Origin: Planctomycetota bacterium
GTDB taxonomy: Bacteria; Planctomycetota; Phycisphaerae; Phycisphaerales; SM1A02
Reading direction: 5' to 3'
Assembly (NCBI GenBank): GCA_022566535.1
Contig: JADFIR010000018.1
Coordinates: 1 to 56,681 of the forward strand
Length of the DNA stretch: 56,681 nt
The first letter of the stretch is position 1. Each line of letters opens with the position of its first letter. Below are positions 7,462-16,468 of this stretch, one piece after another. A model generated the notes under the pieces. It searched no databases. It worked only from the letters and a program-made list of their open reading frames with translations, and had not been told where the DNA came from. A program made the position numbers and the translations under genes.

Positions 7462-8129
7462 TCCTCAACACAGGATCGATTCTGAGGAGTTGTTTGTAGG
7501 TCGTCAAGTGGGTGGGTATGCGCTACGGTCGCTTGACAGCCGTCGGATCCTGTTCCTTGATGATCGCTACAGAGCATGAAGGCGAACTGGATACAGCAAT
7601 TGCCTCTGCAATGCGCGGCTCGATTATGACCTCGTAGATGCGGTCGATGGCCTCGATGGGGCTGCTGGCGTTGACTGTGATTGGGTGTTACGGGGGATCG
7701 GATGAAGGGCTGGCGATCCCGATGGAATCGGGACCGGGTTCGTCCCCGGGCTCTGAGGAAAGCGGGTGATTGTGTTTGGGAGAATCCCGGAGGAAACACG
7801 GGGTTTCCGCCCCCGGAAGTCCCCGGTGCCCCCGGCGTGTTCACCGAGGGCTTCGTGCTGGTGCGGTTGGTTGGGGTGCGGGCGGTCGATGTCCCCTATT
7901 CAGGTGACGCCTGATCAGGGGACACAACATGACGTGCAGATCGGTTGCGATACACTGCGGTCAAAGCGACCAGCGGCCAAGTGCCACGAGCCACACTTGT
8001 GCGCGCGGGGCGGGTTGCGGCCGCGCCGGCGCACACGAGTTAGCTGAAGTTATGGCTCGATAAGGGTCGGGAGCGCTCGGTTAAGCAAAGTTAAGCCGAG
8101 ATGAGCCTCGGATAACCAAAGTTATGGAG

Positions 8130-8184
8130 CGCGCGGTCGCCCTGGTGCGCGCATCGGAGGCCGCGCGGTCGCCACGGCGCGCGC
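8130..8184. repeat. Two 23-bp GC-rich direct repeats
   Basis: Copies at 8130-8152 and 8162-8184 share the 12-base start cgcgcggtcgcc and the end gcgcgc, about 20 of 23 positions, at 32-base spacing. Each is a partial palindrome rich in CG steps. The function is unknown; they lie upstream of gatB together with repeated AAGTTA motifs. Confidence 0.6.
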
Positions 8185-8329
8185 AAATGCGGGTCAATCA
8201 CGAATAGCAGCTCACCAATGAGGATCATGCATCGGGCAATCGCGCTCGCCCAGGTCGTGCGCGCGCAGCCGAGGCGCTGGATAACCAGCCACGCTTGTGC
8301 GCGATTGGCCCTCACCCTGGGCGCAACGA

Positions 8330-8350
8330 TCCCCCGGCAGAGCCGGGGGC
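8330..8350. repeat. CCCCCGG...CCGGGGG palindrome, related to 4674-4763
   Basis: The sequence cccccggcagagccgggggc forms a stem of seven or more pairs with a short loop. It is the same type as the hairpins in the 36-bp repeat downstream of the diadenylate cyclase gene, with the loop base order reversed. It sits about 30 bases before the gatB start and could influence its leader. Confidence 0.6.
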
Positions 8351-8380
8351 TAACGGTGGGCGGCTGGCTATCATGCGGGC

Positions 8381-9910
8381 ATGACCACTTCGGCGAGCAT
8401 CGTCTCCACACGCCTGAAGATCGGCATGGAGATCCACGTCGAGCTGGCGACGAAGTCCAAGATGTTCAGCCGGTCGGCGAACGCGGCCCATCCCGATCAC
8501 TACGACGCTGCGCCCAACAGTCTGGTCGATCCAATGGTGGCGGCGCTGCCGGGGGTGCTGCCGGTGATGAACAAGCAGGCGGTCGAGATGGCGATGATGG
8601 TGGGGATCGCGCTGGGCTGCACCATCGCCCGGGTCAGCAAGTGGGACCGCAAGAATTATTTCTATCCCGACCTGCCCAAGGGATACCAGATCAGTCAATA
8701 CGACCTGCCGTTGTGCTGCGACGGCGAGCTGCACATTCCTGGGGCCGACGGCACGACGAAGCGCATCGGAATCATCCGGGCGCATCTGGAGGAGGACACC
8801 GGCAAGCTCGGGCACGAACTGCCCGGCGGCAAGCCCTACAACGGCTCGCTGGTCGATCTGAATCGAGCGGGCACGCCATTACTGGAGATCGTCACCCATC
8901 CGGCCCTGGAATCAGCCCAGGACGCGGTGACGTTCGGCAAGGAGCTGCGGAACCTCTGCCGGTTCCTCGGTGTGAGCGAGGGGATCATGCAGCGCGGCCA
9001 CATGCGCTTCGAGCCCAACGTGAATGTGATCATCCGCACGGACGACGGGAACGAATTCGCCACGCCGATCGTCGAGATCAAGAACCTCAACTCATTCCGA
9101 GCCCTCCGCGGGGCGATCGAGCATGAGCACAAGCGTCAGGTCGAGACGTGGACCAAAGAGGGCGTGGTCCAGGCGCCCGGCCTCAAGAGCACGCGTGGCT
9201 GGGATGATGCCAGGCTCATCACCGTGTTGCAGCGCGAGAAGGAAGAGGCCGACGACTATCGGTATTTCCCCGACCCCGACCTGATCCCCGTCGTCGTGAG
9301 CGATGAATGGCGGCAGATCGTTGCGGCGCGGATTCCCGAGCTGCCCATGCAAAGGCGGATGCGGTACCAAGAGCGATACAAGCTCTCAGCCAAGGATGCC
9401 TTGGCGTTGACCGACGACCGCGATCCGTGCATGTTCTACGAGCAGTGCGTCGATGCGTGCGTGGTGAGCGGCGGATCGCAAGCCCCGGTCGGATCAGCAT
9501 GTGCGAAGTTGCTGCTCAACGCCGGGGCCAAGCGGGCCAACGAGCGCGGCTGCGGCGTGCACGAGCTGGGCATCAGCCCCCGGCAGGTCGCTCAGATCAT
9601 CGAGCTGCGCGACCAGGAAGCGATCGGCTCCACCGCGGCTGACGAACTGTTCGGATTGCTGTGCGATAGTGATGACAATGCCCAGGGCGTCGCCGAGCAA
9701 CACGGTCTGCTTCAGGTGCGCGATGAGGGTCAGCTGGATCGGTGGTGTGAGGCAGCGATCGAAGCGCAGCCCCAGGCCGCGGATGATTTCCGAAGCGGTA
9801 AGGCCGCCGCCATCGGTCGGCTGGTCGGGCAGGTGATGAAGGTCAGCCGCGGCCAAGCCGATGCGAAAGCGGCAAAGGAGCAGCTCACCCAGAAGCTCAG
9901 CCGTGGCTAG
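8381..9910 (+). CDS. gatB: Asp-tRNA(Asn)/Glu-tRNA(Gln) amidotransferase subunit B
   Basis: GatB activates the carboxyl of misacylated Glu-tRNA(Gln) or Asp-tRNA(Asn) with ATP and transfers ammonia delivered by GatA. The 509-residue protein starts at ATG 8381 and shows the family hallmarks: IGMEIHVELATKSKMFS, the YFYPDLPKGYQISQYD block, RAHLEEDTGKL, VDLNRAGTPLLEIVTHP, MRFEPNVNV and KNLNSFRAL. The C-terminal YqeY-like helical part (about 350-509) ends with GQVMKVSRGQADAKAAKEQL. Length is slightly above usual because of a polar insert near 365-390 (MFYEQCVDACVV). No gatA or gatC is in the window, so the subunits are unlinked here. Confidence 0.97.
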   Translation: MTTSASIVSTRLKIGMEIHVELATKSKMFSRSANAAHPDHYDAAPNSLVDPMVAALPGVLPVMNKQAVEMAMMVGIALGCTIARVSKWDRKNYFYPDLPKGYQISQYDLPLCCDGELHIPGADGTTKRIGIIRAHLEEDTGKLGHELPGGKPYNGSLVDLNRAGTPLLEIVTHPALESAQDAVTFGKELRNLCRFLGVSEGIMQRGHMRFEPNVNVIIRTDDGNEFATPIVEIKNLNSFRALRGAIEHEHKRQVETWTKEGVVQAPGLKSTRGWDDARLITVLQREKEEADDYRYFPDPDLIPVVVSDEWRQIVAARIPELPMQRRMRYQERYKLSAKDALALTDDRDPCMFYEQCVDACVVSGGSQAPVGSACAKLLLNAGAKRANERGCGVHELGISPRQVAQIIELRDQEAIGSTAADELFGLLCDSDDNAQGVAEQHGLLQVRDEGQLDRWCEAAIEAQPQAADDFRSGKAAAIGRLVGQVMKVSRGQADAKAAKEQLTQKLSRG

Positions 9911-9936
9911 CCTGTCGCTTGGGGTTCGCTGCCGGG

Positions 9937-10680
9937 TCAGGGCTTGCGCATCGGAAAGGCCAGATCGGGAGCGACGGGATCGAACACGACCGGGCCAACC
10001 GCCGGGCGAGGCTCGATGGTCACGAATCGAACCGAGCCGTCCAGGAAGAGCAGATTGCCGGCGTGGGGCGGACCGTGCCAATTGGCACTCCGGCCGGTGC
10101 TCCGGCTCACTTCGTACCACACAGGGTCACCCATCACCACCAGCCGCGAGGGGGCGGTGGTAATCTCATCGCGCCCCAGCCCATACTGCACCTGCCCCGA
10201 TTCATTTTGATCCGGCTGAGCATTGAACAAAGCGGCATTGGCCCGGTAGCTGGTGCCGAAGGCTCGATAGGCGGAACGTTGACCGGTGCCGATCATGCCA
10301 TCCTCATCGGTAATGCCGCGGTCAGCCGGGCAACGAAAGACATCTTCGCGCGGCACGTCAAGGCGACGGTCCGGCAGAAAGCGGTTCAGCGGTCGATCGT
10401 AGTCCAGGAAGGCATCGCCATCGACGGATGAGAAACGGACCCCGCCGTAATGCCAGGCCGGCTGAACGTAGAGTGCCGGGAACCGCGCATTGTTGCTTTG
10501 CAAATACGCTTCCCACGCCTGACCGATGAATCGTTGGTTGCCCGCACATGTCGCTCGACGGCTCAATACTCTTCCCGACGACAGTGTCGGCAGCAGAATC
10601 GCCAGCAGCAGGCTCGCCACCGCCAGCGAGACGAGCATCTCGAGCATCGTGAATCCGGGGCGAGACCAGGGTCTGGCCAT
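9937..10680 (-). CDS. Type II secretion-like pseudopilin (H-x-DG family)
   Basis: The start is ATG 10680, giving MARPWSRPGFTMLEMLVSLAVA, a class III prepilin signal: cleavage after Gly, methylated Phe, Glu at position +5, then a transmembrane helix. The body of about 248 residues ends with GPPHAGNLLFLDGSVRFV, the H-x8-DG motif that marks the large planctomycete family of DUF1559-like prepilin proteins. FRCPADRG in the middle is another typical block. These are surface or periplasmic filament-type proteins of unknown role. The frame is open to 10917 but the pilin signal fixes the start. No secretion machinery genes are adjacent. Confidence 0.85.
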   Translation of the reverse strand: MARPWSRPGFTMLEMLVSLAVASLLLAILLPTLSSGRVLSRRATCAGNQRFIGQAWEAYLQSNNARFPALYVQPAWHYGGVRFSSVDGDAFLDYDRPLNRFLPDRRLDVPREDVFRCPADRGITDEDGMIGTGQRSAYRAFGTSYRANAALFNAQPDQNESGQVQYGLGRDEITTAPSRLVVMGDPVWYEVSRSTGRSANWHGPPHAGNLLFLDGSVRFVTIEPRPAVGPVVFDPVAPDLAFPMRKP

Positions 10681-10855
10681 AGCACAAATACTATACCGGC
10701 TTGACGAGCGGGTCGGATGCAGGAAACTGAGCACAAGCCATCGACCATGAGCCGCCATGAGCGAGGGCGACGTCTGGGAGAAGCGGTAAGAGCCCGATCC
10801 GCTTCGGGCTTGTGTCCTTGGGTCGCATGATCGCATCGTCGCTATCATCTGGGTG

Positions 10856-11380
10856 ATGACCCCAAAGGAGCTCGCCAGGCGAATCGCGGAGATAGCCGTG
10901 CTCCGCGGGACATTCACGCTGCGCAGCGGCCGAACGAGCGACTATTACATCGACAAGTATCTGTTCCTCAGTCAGCCGGACATCCTGGCCGAGCTGGGCA
11001 AGATGCTTGCCGCACGCCTGCCGAAGGAGACAACCCGCCTGGCCGGAGCGGAGCTCGGCGGCATCCCGCTGGTCACGGCCGTGTCACTCGCCTGCGGCCT
11101 GCCCTGCGTGTTCGTGCGCAGCACGAAAAAAGATCATGGCACCGCCAAGCAGATCGAAGGCACGCTTCAACCACACGACAAAGTTGTCATCGTCGAGGAC
11201 ATCGCCACCACCGGCGGACAAGCGATCGAAGCCGCGAAAGTCCTCACCACGGCCGGGGCTGAGGTCCTTCGGATCATGGCCACGATCGACCGTCAGGAGG
11301 GCGCAGGTGCAAACATTGAGGCCGCAGGGTATGCGTTCGAGGCTTTGTTCACCGCCGCGGACTTGGGCATTGAGCCGTAG
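10856..11380 (+). CDS. pyrE: Orotate phosphoribosyltransferase
   Basis: It converts orotate and PRPP to orotidine 5'-phosphate in pyrimidine synthesis. About 174 residues. Visible features are the FTLRSGRTSDYYIDKY substrate block near residue 20, ELGGIPLVTAVSLACGLPCVFVRSTKKDHGT, and the PRPP loop VVIVEDIATTGGQ near residue 118. A GTG at 10853 directly precedes the ATG and cannot be excluded as start. The gene is divergent from the pseudopilin and stands alone. Confidence 0.93.
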   Translation: MTPKELARRIAEIAVLRGTFTLRSGRTSDYYIDKYLFLSQPDILAELGKMLAARLPKETTRLAGAELGGIPLVTAVSLACGLPCVFVRSTKKDHGTAKQIEGTLQPHDKVVIVEDIATTGGQAIEAAKVLTTAGAEVLRIMATIDRQEGAGANIEAAGYAFEALFTAADLGIEP

Positions 11381-11450
11381 GAAATCGGATACGGATGCCC
11401 GAGTTTGACCATATAACCACGCGAGTCGTACTATCAACATCGATTCAGCG

Positions 11451-11687
11451 ATGCGCGCGATGACGAAGGATCAGCTCATTCAATGCTCCAAGGATGTGCT
11501 CGGCGGAACGCCGGTCTTCGCAGGAACGCGCGTGCCCGTTCAGACCTTCATTGATTATCTGGAAGCGGGCGACCGGCTTGATGACTTCCTCGACGATTTC
11601 CCGACCGTCAGCCGGGCACAGGCTCTCAGCGCCCTGGAATTAGCCAAGAAAGCACTCCTTGAGACGCCGGATGAGAGTGCTGCTTGA
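11451..11687 (+). CDS. DUF433 antitoxin
   Basis: This 78-residue protein of the DUF433 type has GGTPVFAGTRVPVQTFIDYLEAGDRLDDFLDDFPTVSRAQALSALELAKKAL, which covers the whole conserved domain with its helix-turn-helix. Such proteins are the VapB45-like partners of PIN-like DUF5615 toxins. The start is ATG 11451 or the in-frame ATG 11460. The start of a DUF5615-type gene overlaps its 3' end at 11671, the standard pair arrangement, but that gene is interrupted, so this antitoxin is probably orphaned. Confidence 0.88.
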   Translation: MRAMTKDQLIQCSKDVLGGTPVFAGTRVPVQTFIDYLEAGDRLDDFLDDFPTVSRAQALSALELAKKALLETPDESAA

Positions 11688-11714
11688 TGAGTGCCTGCCG
11701 CGGAGGCTGCACGG
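11671..11714 (+). pseudogene. Truncated DUF5615 PIN-like toxin start
   Basis: Reading from ATG 11671 gives MRVLLDECLPRRL, the canonical N-terminus of DUF5615 proteins with the first catalytic Asp. It overlaps the DUF433 gene by 17 bases. Family similarity ends exactly where the 31-bp terminal repeat of the RAYT element begins (11715). I do not find the rest of the toxin beyond the right repeat at 12450, so the element insertion came with loss of the toxin body. Confidence 0.8.
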
Positions 11715-12450
11715 GGTGCCTGGGACTAAGCGAAGCGTGCCCCAGCGTTCGCAGGCGGGTGCCCAACGCTCACTGCGACTGGGGCATCTCGATCGGCACG
11801 GGTGCCTTTCGCATCCGGTAATAGTCAGCAGCGCTCGACCAATACCAATCAGAGGCGGATTCGACCAACCCGCGCCGAACGGGATTGCTGTGAATGTACT
11901 CGATCGATCGCGCGAGAGTTTCCGGATTGTCGATGTTCCGGTCATAGCCGCCGCCGAACTGCCAGAACAACCGCTCGGTGCGCGAGCCGCGGATACGTGT
12001 AAGTCGATCAAGCCATGGCGAATCTCGGTCCGTCAAATACCGCATCGCTCGACGAGAGACCGGGAGCTTGATTGCACGAAGGATATGGGCCATACGATAG
12101 TCGGGGCGCCTTGGTCGTAAAACGACATGCACATGCTCGGGCATGATGACCCATGCGAAGATCGCAAAATCCCACTTCTTTGCCGCACCGGACAATGAGT
12201 CGCAAAACCACAGGCGTGTCCGATCGCGAGAAAGTAACGGGTAGCGCCGGTAGCAACTGAACGTCAGCTCGTGAGCATGTCCGGGGAGATCGAGAGCCCT
12301 GCGGTGCCGGCGGAGCTTGGAATATTGTATGTTAGGCTCTTTCACACCTGGCCCTGTTCGTATTCAACGACTATCGATGTCGCGCGGCTATCCTACGCTG
12401 AAGGTGGGTCGGTTGAGAACTGGGGCACGCTTCGCTTAGCCCCAGGCACC
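11715..12450. mobile_element. REP-flanked RAYT element (31-bp inverted ends)
   Basis: The ends 11715-11745 and 12420-12450 are inverted copies of a 31-bp sequence with a single mismatch, and each contains the palindrome TGGGGCxAAGCGAAGCGTGCCCCA. A third solo copy lies at 17567-17592. The element carries one minus-strand transposase gene. It interrupts a DUF433/DUF5615 pair, giving a clear insertion context. Confidence 0.85.
11770..12345 (-). CDS. REP-associated tyrosine transposase (RAYT)
   Basis: This is a Y1-type HUH single-strand nuclease that recognises and moves REP hairpins. The 191 residues include YSKLRRHRRALDLPGHAHELTFSCYRR at the start, the HUH motif in VIMPEHVHVVL (H71, H73), a candidate nucleophile Tyr134 in FWQFGGGYDRNI, and the hallmark EYIHSNPVRRGLV (149-161). 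All typical blocks are present, so the protein looks intact. The gene is bracketed by inverted REPs that are its likely substrate. Confidence 0.93.
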   Translation of the reverse strand: MKEPNIQYSKLRRHRRALDLPGHAHELTFSCYRRYPLLSRDRTRLWFCDSLSGAAKKWDFAIFAWVIMPEHVHVVLRPRRPDYRMAHILRAIKLPVSRRAMRYLTDRDSPWLDRLTRIRGSRTERLFWQFGGGYDRNIDNPETLARSIEYIHSNPVRRGLVESASDWYWSSAADYYRMRKAPVPIEMPQSQ

Positions 12451-12481
12451 CGCGCCACTTGGTTGAATCGAGGGAACGCTG

Positions 12482-12739
12482 ATGATTCTGCACATCGAGA
12501 ACGCAGAGGTATGCGGGCCTAACTCGCTGCGGTTGACTTTCAACGACGGGACGAGAAAGACGGTGGATCTCGAGCCTTTGCTGAACGGGCCGATTTTCGA
12601 GCCGCTGCGAGACGCGGCCTATTTCGCACGCGTTGCGGTAGACCAAGTCTGCGGGACGGTCGTATGGCCCAACGGTGCTGACTTCGCACCGGAGGCGTTA
12701 TACGAATTGTCAGCTCAAGAAGAGACGACGGTATCGTAA
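12482..12739 (+). CDS. DUF2442 domain protein
   Basis: The 85-residue protein begins ILHIENAEVCGPNSLRLTFNDGTRKTVDLEPLL and continues with GPIFEPLRDAAYFARVAVDQVCGTVVWPNGADFAPEALYE, a complete DUF2442 domain. Members often pair with a DUF4160 protein in toxin-antitoxin-like or mobile contexts. No DUF4160 gene is visible upstream, where the RAYT element ends 31 bases away, so a partner may have been lost. The start ATG 12482 is preceded by a weak purine-rich stretch (gagggaacg). Confidence 0.88.
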   Translation: MILHIENAEVCGPNSLRLTFNDGTRKTVDLEPLLNGPIFEPLRDAAYFARVAVDQVCGTVVWPNGADFAPEALYELSAQEETTVS

Positions 12740-12843
12740 CGACGGCCGTGGAGGTCCGCGCGTTGCAGGGTGAGCGGCCGTGATGCGTGGGAGCCGGCGA
12801 TAGTGTCGCCGACCCGTGCTGAACGGGCGCGGATAAGCAGGGA

Positions 12844-13767
12844 TCACAAGTCTGCGTCTGGTGGTGACCGACGCCCATGGCGCCAGGTAAGCCAGGTGAT
12901 GCCGGTCAGGCCGAGGGTCAGCACCACAATCACTTCCGCGGCACGGTTGAGCAGGTCGGCGGTGATCCCCAGCGCGATGATGGCGTCGCCGCCGACGAGG
13001 ATCGGTGTTGCCAGGCCGATGGCCCACTCGCGCAGGCCCAGGCCGTTGCCAAAGAACGGAACCAGCATCGTGATCATGCTCACACACGCCAAGGCCAGCG
13101 CACTTTCAGCGGCGATCGGAGCACCAATGAGGGCGAAGGCTGCGTGGTATCGCACCGCCCACACCATCACTTCCAGGTATCGAAGGAGCGCTGCGGCCAC
13201 CCAGATTCGGGTGCCGGGGCGAAGGGTCCCCGCCGCCAGCAGGGGGATCGGCAGGGCCACCCCCGCCCAAATCGGCGCCCCAAGCTGTGACGAAACTACC
13301 AGGGCCGTGGCAAGGTAGCCCGCCACCACCACGCTGAGGATCATGGCCTGCACCACGGTTTTCACCGAGGCAACCGCCGGGATCGCGTTGGATGTCCGGT
13401 GATAGGCGATGCGCCCAAACAGGCCGGGGCGAAGCGGCAGGAAGTTCAGCAGTGTGGAGGCGGCGATCAGAGCCTGCATCTCCACCCGGCCGACCTTGCC
13501 GTAGCGTGAGATCAGCAAGGTGAAAAGCAGCCCCGTGAGCACAAGATTCGCCACCACCGAACCAAGAAGAAGGCCAAGATGCGACGCGGCGGGCTGTCGC
13601 ATGGCGTCCAAAGCCTGGCCGATCGCATCATGCTGCCGGACGATGACGACAACCGCCGCCGCCAGCAGCGCCGCGGCGATGACAACGCCCGCCCACCGAA
13701 GCGATCGTGGTGGAGGTGTACGGGATCCCGGCGATATCGATGGCGACGGATCGTCGGCCATGGTCAC
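12844..13767 (-). CDS. Integral membrane protein, LPG synthase TM/UPF0104-like
   Basis: A polytopic membrane protein of 307 residues with about eight hydrophobic segments (for example 24-43, 65-88, 150-165, 172-190, 230-250 and 265-285). The block LLNFLPLRPGLFGRIAYHR near 108-126 and the GNGLGLREWAI segment resemble the transmembrane part of lysylphosphatidylglycerol synthase-like (UPF0104) proteins. The soluble transferase domain is absent. Its start overlaps the stop of the large upstream gene by four bases (ATGA), so the two are translationally coupled. A flippase-like role is possible but not shown. Confidence 0.7.
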   Translation of the reverse strand: MTMADDPSPSISPGSRTPPPRSLRWAGVVIAAALLAAAVVVIVRQHDAIGQALDAMRQPAASHLGLLLGSVVANLVLTGLLFTLLISRYGKVGRVEMQALIAASTLLNFLPLRPGLFGRIAYHRTSNAIPAVASVKTVVQAMILSVVVAGYLATALVVSSQLGAPIWAGVALPIPLLAAGTLRPGTRIWVAAALLRYLEVMVWAVRYHAAFALIGAPIAAESALALACVSMITMLVPFFGNGLGLREWAIGLATPILVGGDAIIALGITADLLNRAAEVIVVLTLGLTGITWLTWRHGRRSPPDADL

Positions 13768-16385
13768 TGATCCGGCCGGGTCGCTTCGCGAATGAGTCCA
13801 AACTCCATGAGTTCGGCCACTCGGCGAACGTCCGGATCGCTGCCTCGCTTGGCGGCATCGAGCATTGGATCATCCAGGCCGGTCAGACCATACAGGAGGT
13901 AGGCGATCCGCACGAGTCGATCTTCGCTCTTTCGAGCCATGGCAAGCAAGGGCTCGAGCTCCTCGGCGCGGGGCATCACCGCCACAAGCCAGGCTTGCGA
14001 TGCGGCATCCAGCTTCGGGTACGCTTCCGCCAGGGCTTCGGCGGCGGCGGTCATCTGCTGGCGCAGCTCATCCGGTATCTCCTGGGCCTGACCGACGACC
14101 ACGTGGCTCAGGAGTCCCATGGTTTGGAGATCCTCAGGCGAGTCCGGCTCAAGGATGGCCGCGATCGACTCCGTCAGCCAAGCCGAGGTCACCCGCGCGC
14201 CGTTGACTCGAATCGGCTGCGAGGTGTATTGACTGCCGAGGATGCCGGGACGAATCACGCCCGACGACGTCAGCCTAAAGTTGATGACCGCTTTGACCTT
14301 CAACGTTGCTCCCCGTAAGGCCAGGCTGTTGAGGACCTGGTTGAGGACACTGCGGCGAAGATTGACGGGCACAACCATCCGCTCGTGTGGTTCCAGCCGC
14401 AGCCTGCGCCCGATGTCAACGATCATCGGAGGAAGCGCCCTTATTTTTGGCGCACGGCTGATTTGCGCCGTCGGAAGCAAGGCGATCAACGGGCGGATCG
14501 GCCCACCACTGTCAATCGCCAACGGAAAGGGGGCGTGGTTCGTGATCTCCAGATTGACGATGATCGGTTCGTAGGGGTCAAACGTGGTCTTGGTGGAGAT
14601 CACCCGCACGCTCACGGCCAGGGTCGGCTCATCGGGGAACCGATCGACCACCCGGGGGATGGTGCGGATGAGTTGCTCCAGTTGGGTGGCCTGCTCGGTC
14701 GGTGGGATGCGCTGGTCGAGCAGCTCAGCGAGCACATCGGCTGCCCAGACGCCCATGAGGGTGCCTGGCTGGCTGCGAGCCACGGCCAGCAGTCCCCGAG
14801 CCGCGTCCCGGTGGCGGCCTTGCTGTAGCTTGGCCAGTGCCAGGCCGAGCCTGGCGGTCGGATCACTATTCGCAAGCGGCTCGAGCCGCTCGACCGCTGA
14901 TTCCAGGGCACCTTGACGCAGGGCGATCCAGCCGTCGAACCTGGTCCGGGCCGATTCGCTCAACCCGCCCTCGCTACAGGCCTGTTCGGCCGATTCAAGA
15001 AAGCTGCTGGCGCCACCGGTGTCCTTACCCAGCCACAGAGCGACCCAGGCCGCTTCGAGGTAGCGCTGCGCCAGCTCGGTGGGGTCTGAGTCTTGCCGGG
15101 CCGCAACAGCCGCGAGCTCGAACTCGTACGCGGCGATCGCAGTTCGCAACGTCGGGCCGGCCTGCTCGTCCCCGAGCCGGTTATGTATCGCCGCTCGGAC
15201 CGTGGCCAGAGTGCTCGTCAGCGGTGCATGGCGCTTGGCCAGATCCAGGGGAGATAGCTGCGGGTTCTCCTGCTTGAGGCTGAAGCGATACACATCGTCA
15301 ACCTGCCGTTGGCGCTCACGAATGATCACCAACGCTTCGGCGGCTTCACCGCGACCCCACTGTGCCACTGTGCGGTCGGCGAGCAGACCGCTGGGGGGCG
15401 GCCGACCCCATGCAGCATGGGTTCGCATGGCCAGGTCATAGAGGCGAACGGCCCCTACATACGCCCCGTGCTCCAACAGCAGCTCACCCAGCACAGCCTG
15501 GGTATTCACGTCGGTGGGGTCAGCCAGCACCAGGCTCGTCAGCAGCTCTGCCTCGGCGAGTGGATCCGCCACGTTCATGCGGAAGAACCCCGTGGCCATC
15601 GCGACGGCGGTCCGATTGGACGGATCCAGCGCTACGGATTCAGCGAGCCATCGGCCGAACCCCTCAACATCGCCCCGCCGATCCAAGAGCAAGGCGAAGT
15701 CGGCTGCCAGTCGTGACGCCACGATCGGACCAAGCTTCCGTCGGGAGTCTGGCGAAAGCAGGCTTTCGTATCCCTCGATCCGCTCCTCGATGGTATGAGT
15801 GTTCTCGATGGCCTCGTTGATATACTGGAGGCGAATCACATCGTCGTGTGAATCAAGACCGACAAGCCGCCTCAAGGCCGCGCTCTTCAGGTCACCGCGC
15901 TCGGCGAGCGTGGCGATTTGCAGCAAGGTTCGCCAGACCTCAGGGTTATCCGGGTCAAGCTGGGCCGCGTGTTGGCCAAGTGATACGGCACCGTCGAGGG
16001 CTTGAATCGTCAGCGGCTCCGTTGCGATCACTGCCGAGGCGGCACGGAGGAATTGCCCCGCCAGCCGATGCTGGGGCGTCACCTCACCGGCCCATAATGA
16101 TGTGTGTGCCGCGAACAGGGCGACCAGCAGTCCAGCCACGCTCTGGTAGGGGCGTACAAGGCCCCGTGCCCGACGCTCCCGGCGTCCGGCGACAGCCCCC
16201 GCGAAATCGCGAAACCGGAAGGGGCGGACGTGTCGTATAGTAGAGATCAAGGCCGCTACGGTGGGGTAAGGACTCGCGTGGGGGCGGCCGGCAATGAGGG
16301 CTCGGCGGCCATCCTCAACAAACCGCCAATCAACCAGTAACGGCATCGACGTGGACCGGCATCGTCTTGAGCAGATCGTTGACAC
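13764..16385 (-). CDS. Large TPR-like secreted protein
   Basis: I do not recognise a named family. The open frame is 873 codons, but the first ~75 residues are arginine-rich and unlike the rest. A hydrophobic stretch VAGLLVALFAAHTSLWAGE, beginning around residue 83, looks like a signal peptide, so a GTG near 16139 is a likely start. The next ~450 residues are helical with TPR-like spacing (GQHAAQLDPDNPEVWRTLLQIA, SVALDPSNRTAVAMATGFF, LVLADPTDVNTQAVLGELLLEHGAY). A beta-rich part follows (VSVRVISTKTTFDPYEPIIVNLEITNHAPFPL), then a HEAT-like C-terminus. It is coupled to the membrane protein at 12844. Confidence 0.7.
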   Translation of the reverse strand: MSTICSRRCRSTSMPLLVDWRFVEDGRRALIAGRPHASPYPTVAALISTIRHVRPFRFRDFAGAVAGRRERRARGLVRPYQSVAGLLVALFAAHTSLWAGEVTPQHRLAGQFLRAASAVIATEPLTIQALDGAVSLGQHAAQLDPDNPEVWRTLLQIATLAERGDLKSAALRRLVGLDSHDDVIRLQYINEAIENTHTIEERIEGYESLLSPDSRRKLGPIVASRLAADFALLLDRRGDVEGFGRWLAESVALDPSNRTAVAMATGFFRMNVADPLAEAELLTSLVLADPTDVNTQAVLGELLLEHGAYVGAVRLYDLAMRTHAAWGRPPPSGLLADRTVAQWGRGEAAEALVIIRERQRQVDDVYRFSLKQENPQLSPLDLAKRHAPLTSTLATVRAAIHNRLGDEQAGPTLRTAIAAYEFELAAVAARQDSDPTELAQRYLEAAWVALWLGKDTGGASSFLESAEQACSEGGLSESARTRFDGWIALRQGALESAVERLEPLANSDPTARLGLALAKLQQGRHRDAARGLLAVARSQPGTLMGVWAADVLAELLDQRIPPTEQATQLEQLIRTIPRVVDRFPDEPTLAVSVRVISTKTTFDPYEPIIVNLEITNHAPFPLAIDSGGPIRPLIALLPTAQISRAPKIRALPPMIVDIGRRLRLEPHERMVVPVNLRRSVLNQVLNSLALRGATLKVKAVINFRLTSSGVIRPGILGSQYTSQPIRVNGARVTSAWLTESIAAILEPDSPEDLQTMGLLSHVVVGQAQEIPDELRQQMTAAAEALAEAYPKLDAASQAWLVAVMPRAEELEPLLAMARKSEDRLVRIAYLLYGLTGLDDPMLDAAKRGSDPDVRRVAELMEFGLIREATRPDQ

Positions 16386-16468
16386 TATCGACCCCCGCTG
16401 CTACGGTCGTGCATTGGCGAGGTTCGGCAAATCCGGCTTCTCACCCGAGTTGGAGGGCCAAGGCAGCA

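Larger units (their letters stand above)
7462..8380. other. Gene-poor, repeat-rich interval between retron and gatB
   Basis: I see no convincing gene in these 919 bases. A minus-strand fragment at 7523-7687 reads HPITVNASSPIEAIDRIYEVI and so on to a stop, bounded upstream by a stop. It may be the tail of a lost gene, unassigned. Further right are a small inverted repeat around 7720-7738, three degenerate AAGTTAT/AAGTTAA motifs between 8048 and 8127, a GC-rich near-repeat, and a CCCCCGG palindrome before gatB. Frames open across 7681-8047 are low-complexity and look non-coding. Confidence 0.6.

Noticed and set aside
7281..7844. Minus-strand 187-codon frame
   Set aside because: Its composition is low-complexity, and it overlaps the 5' part of the PRTase-like gene in another frame.
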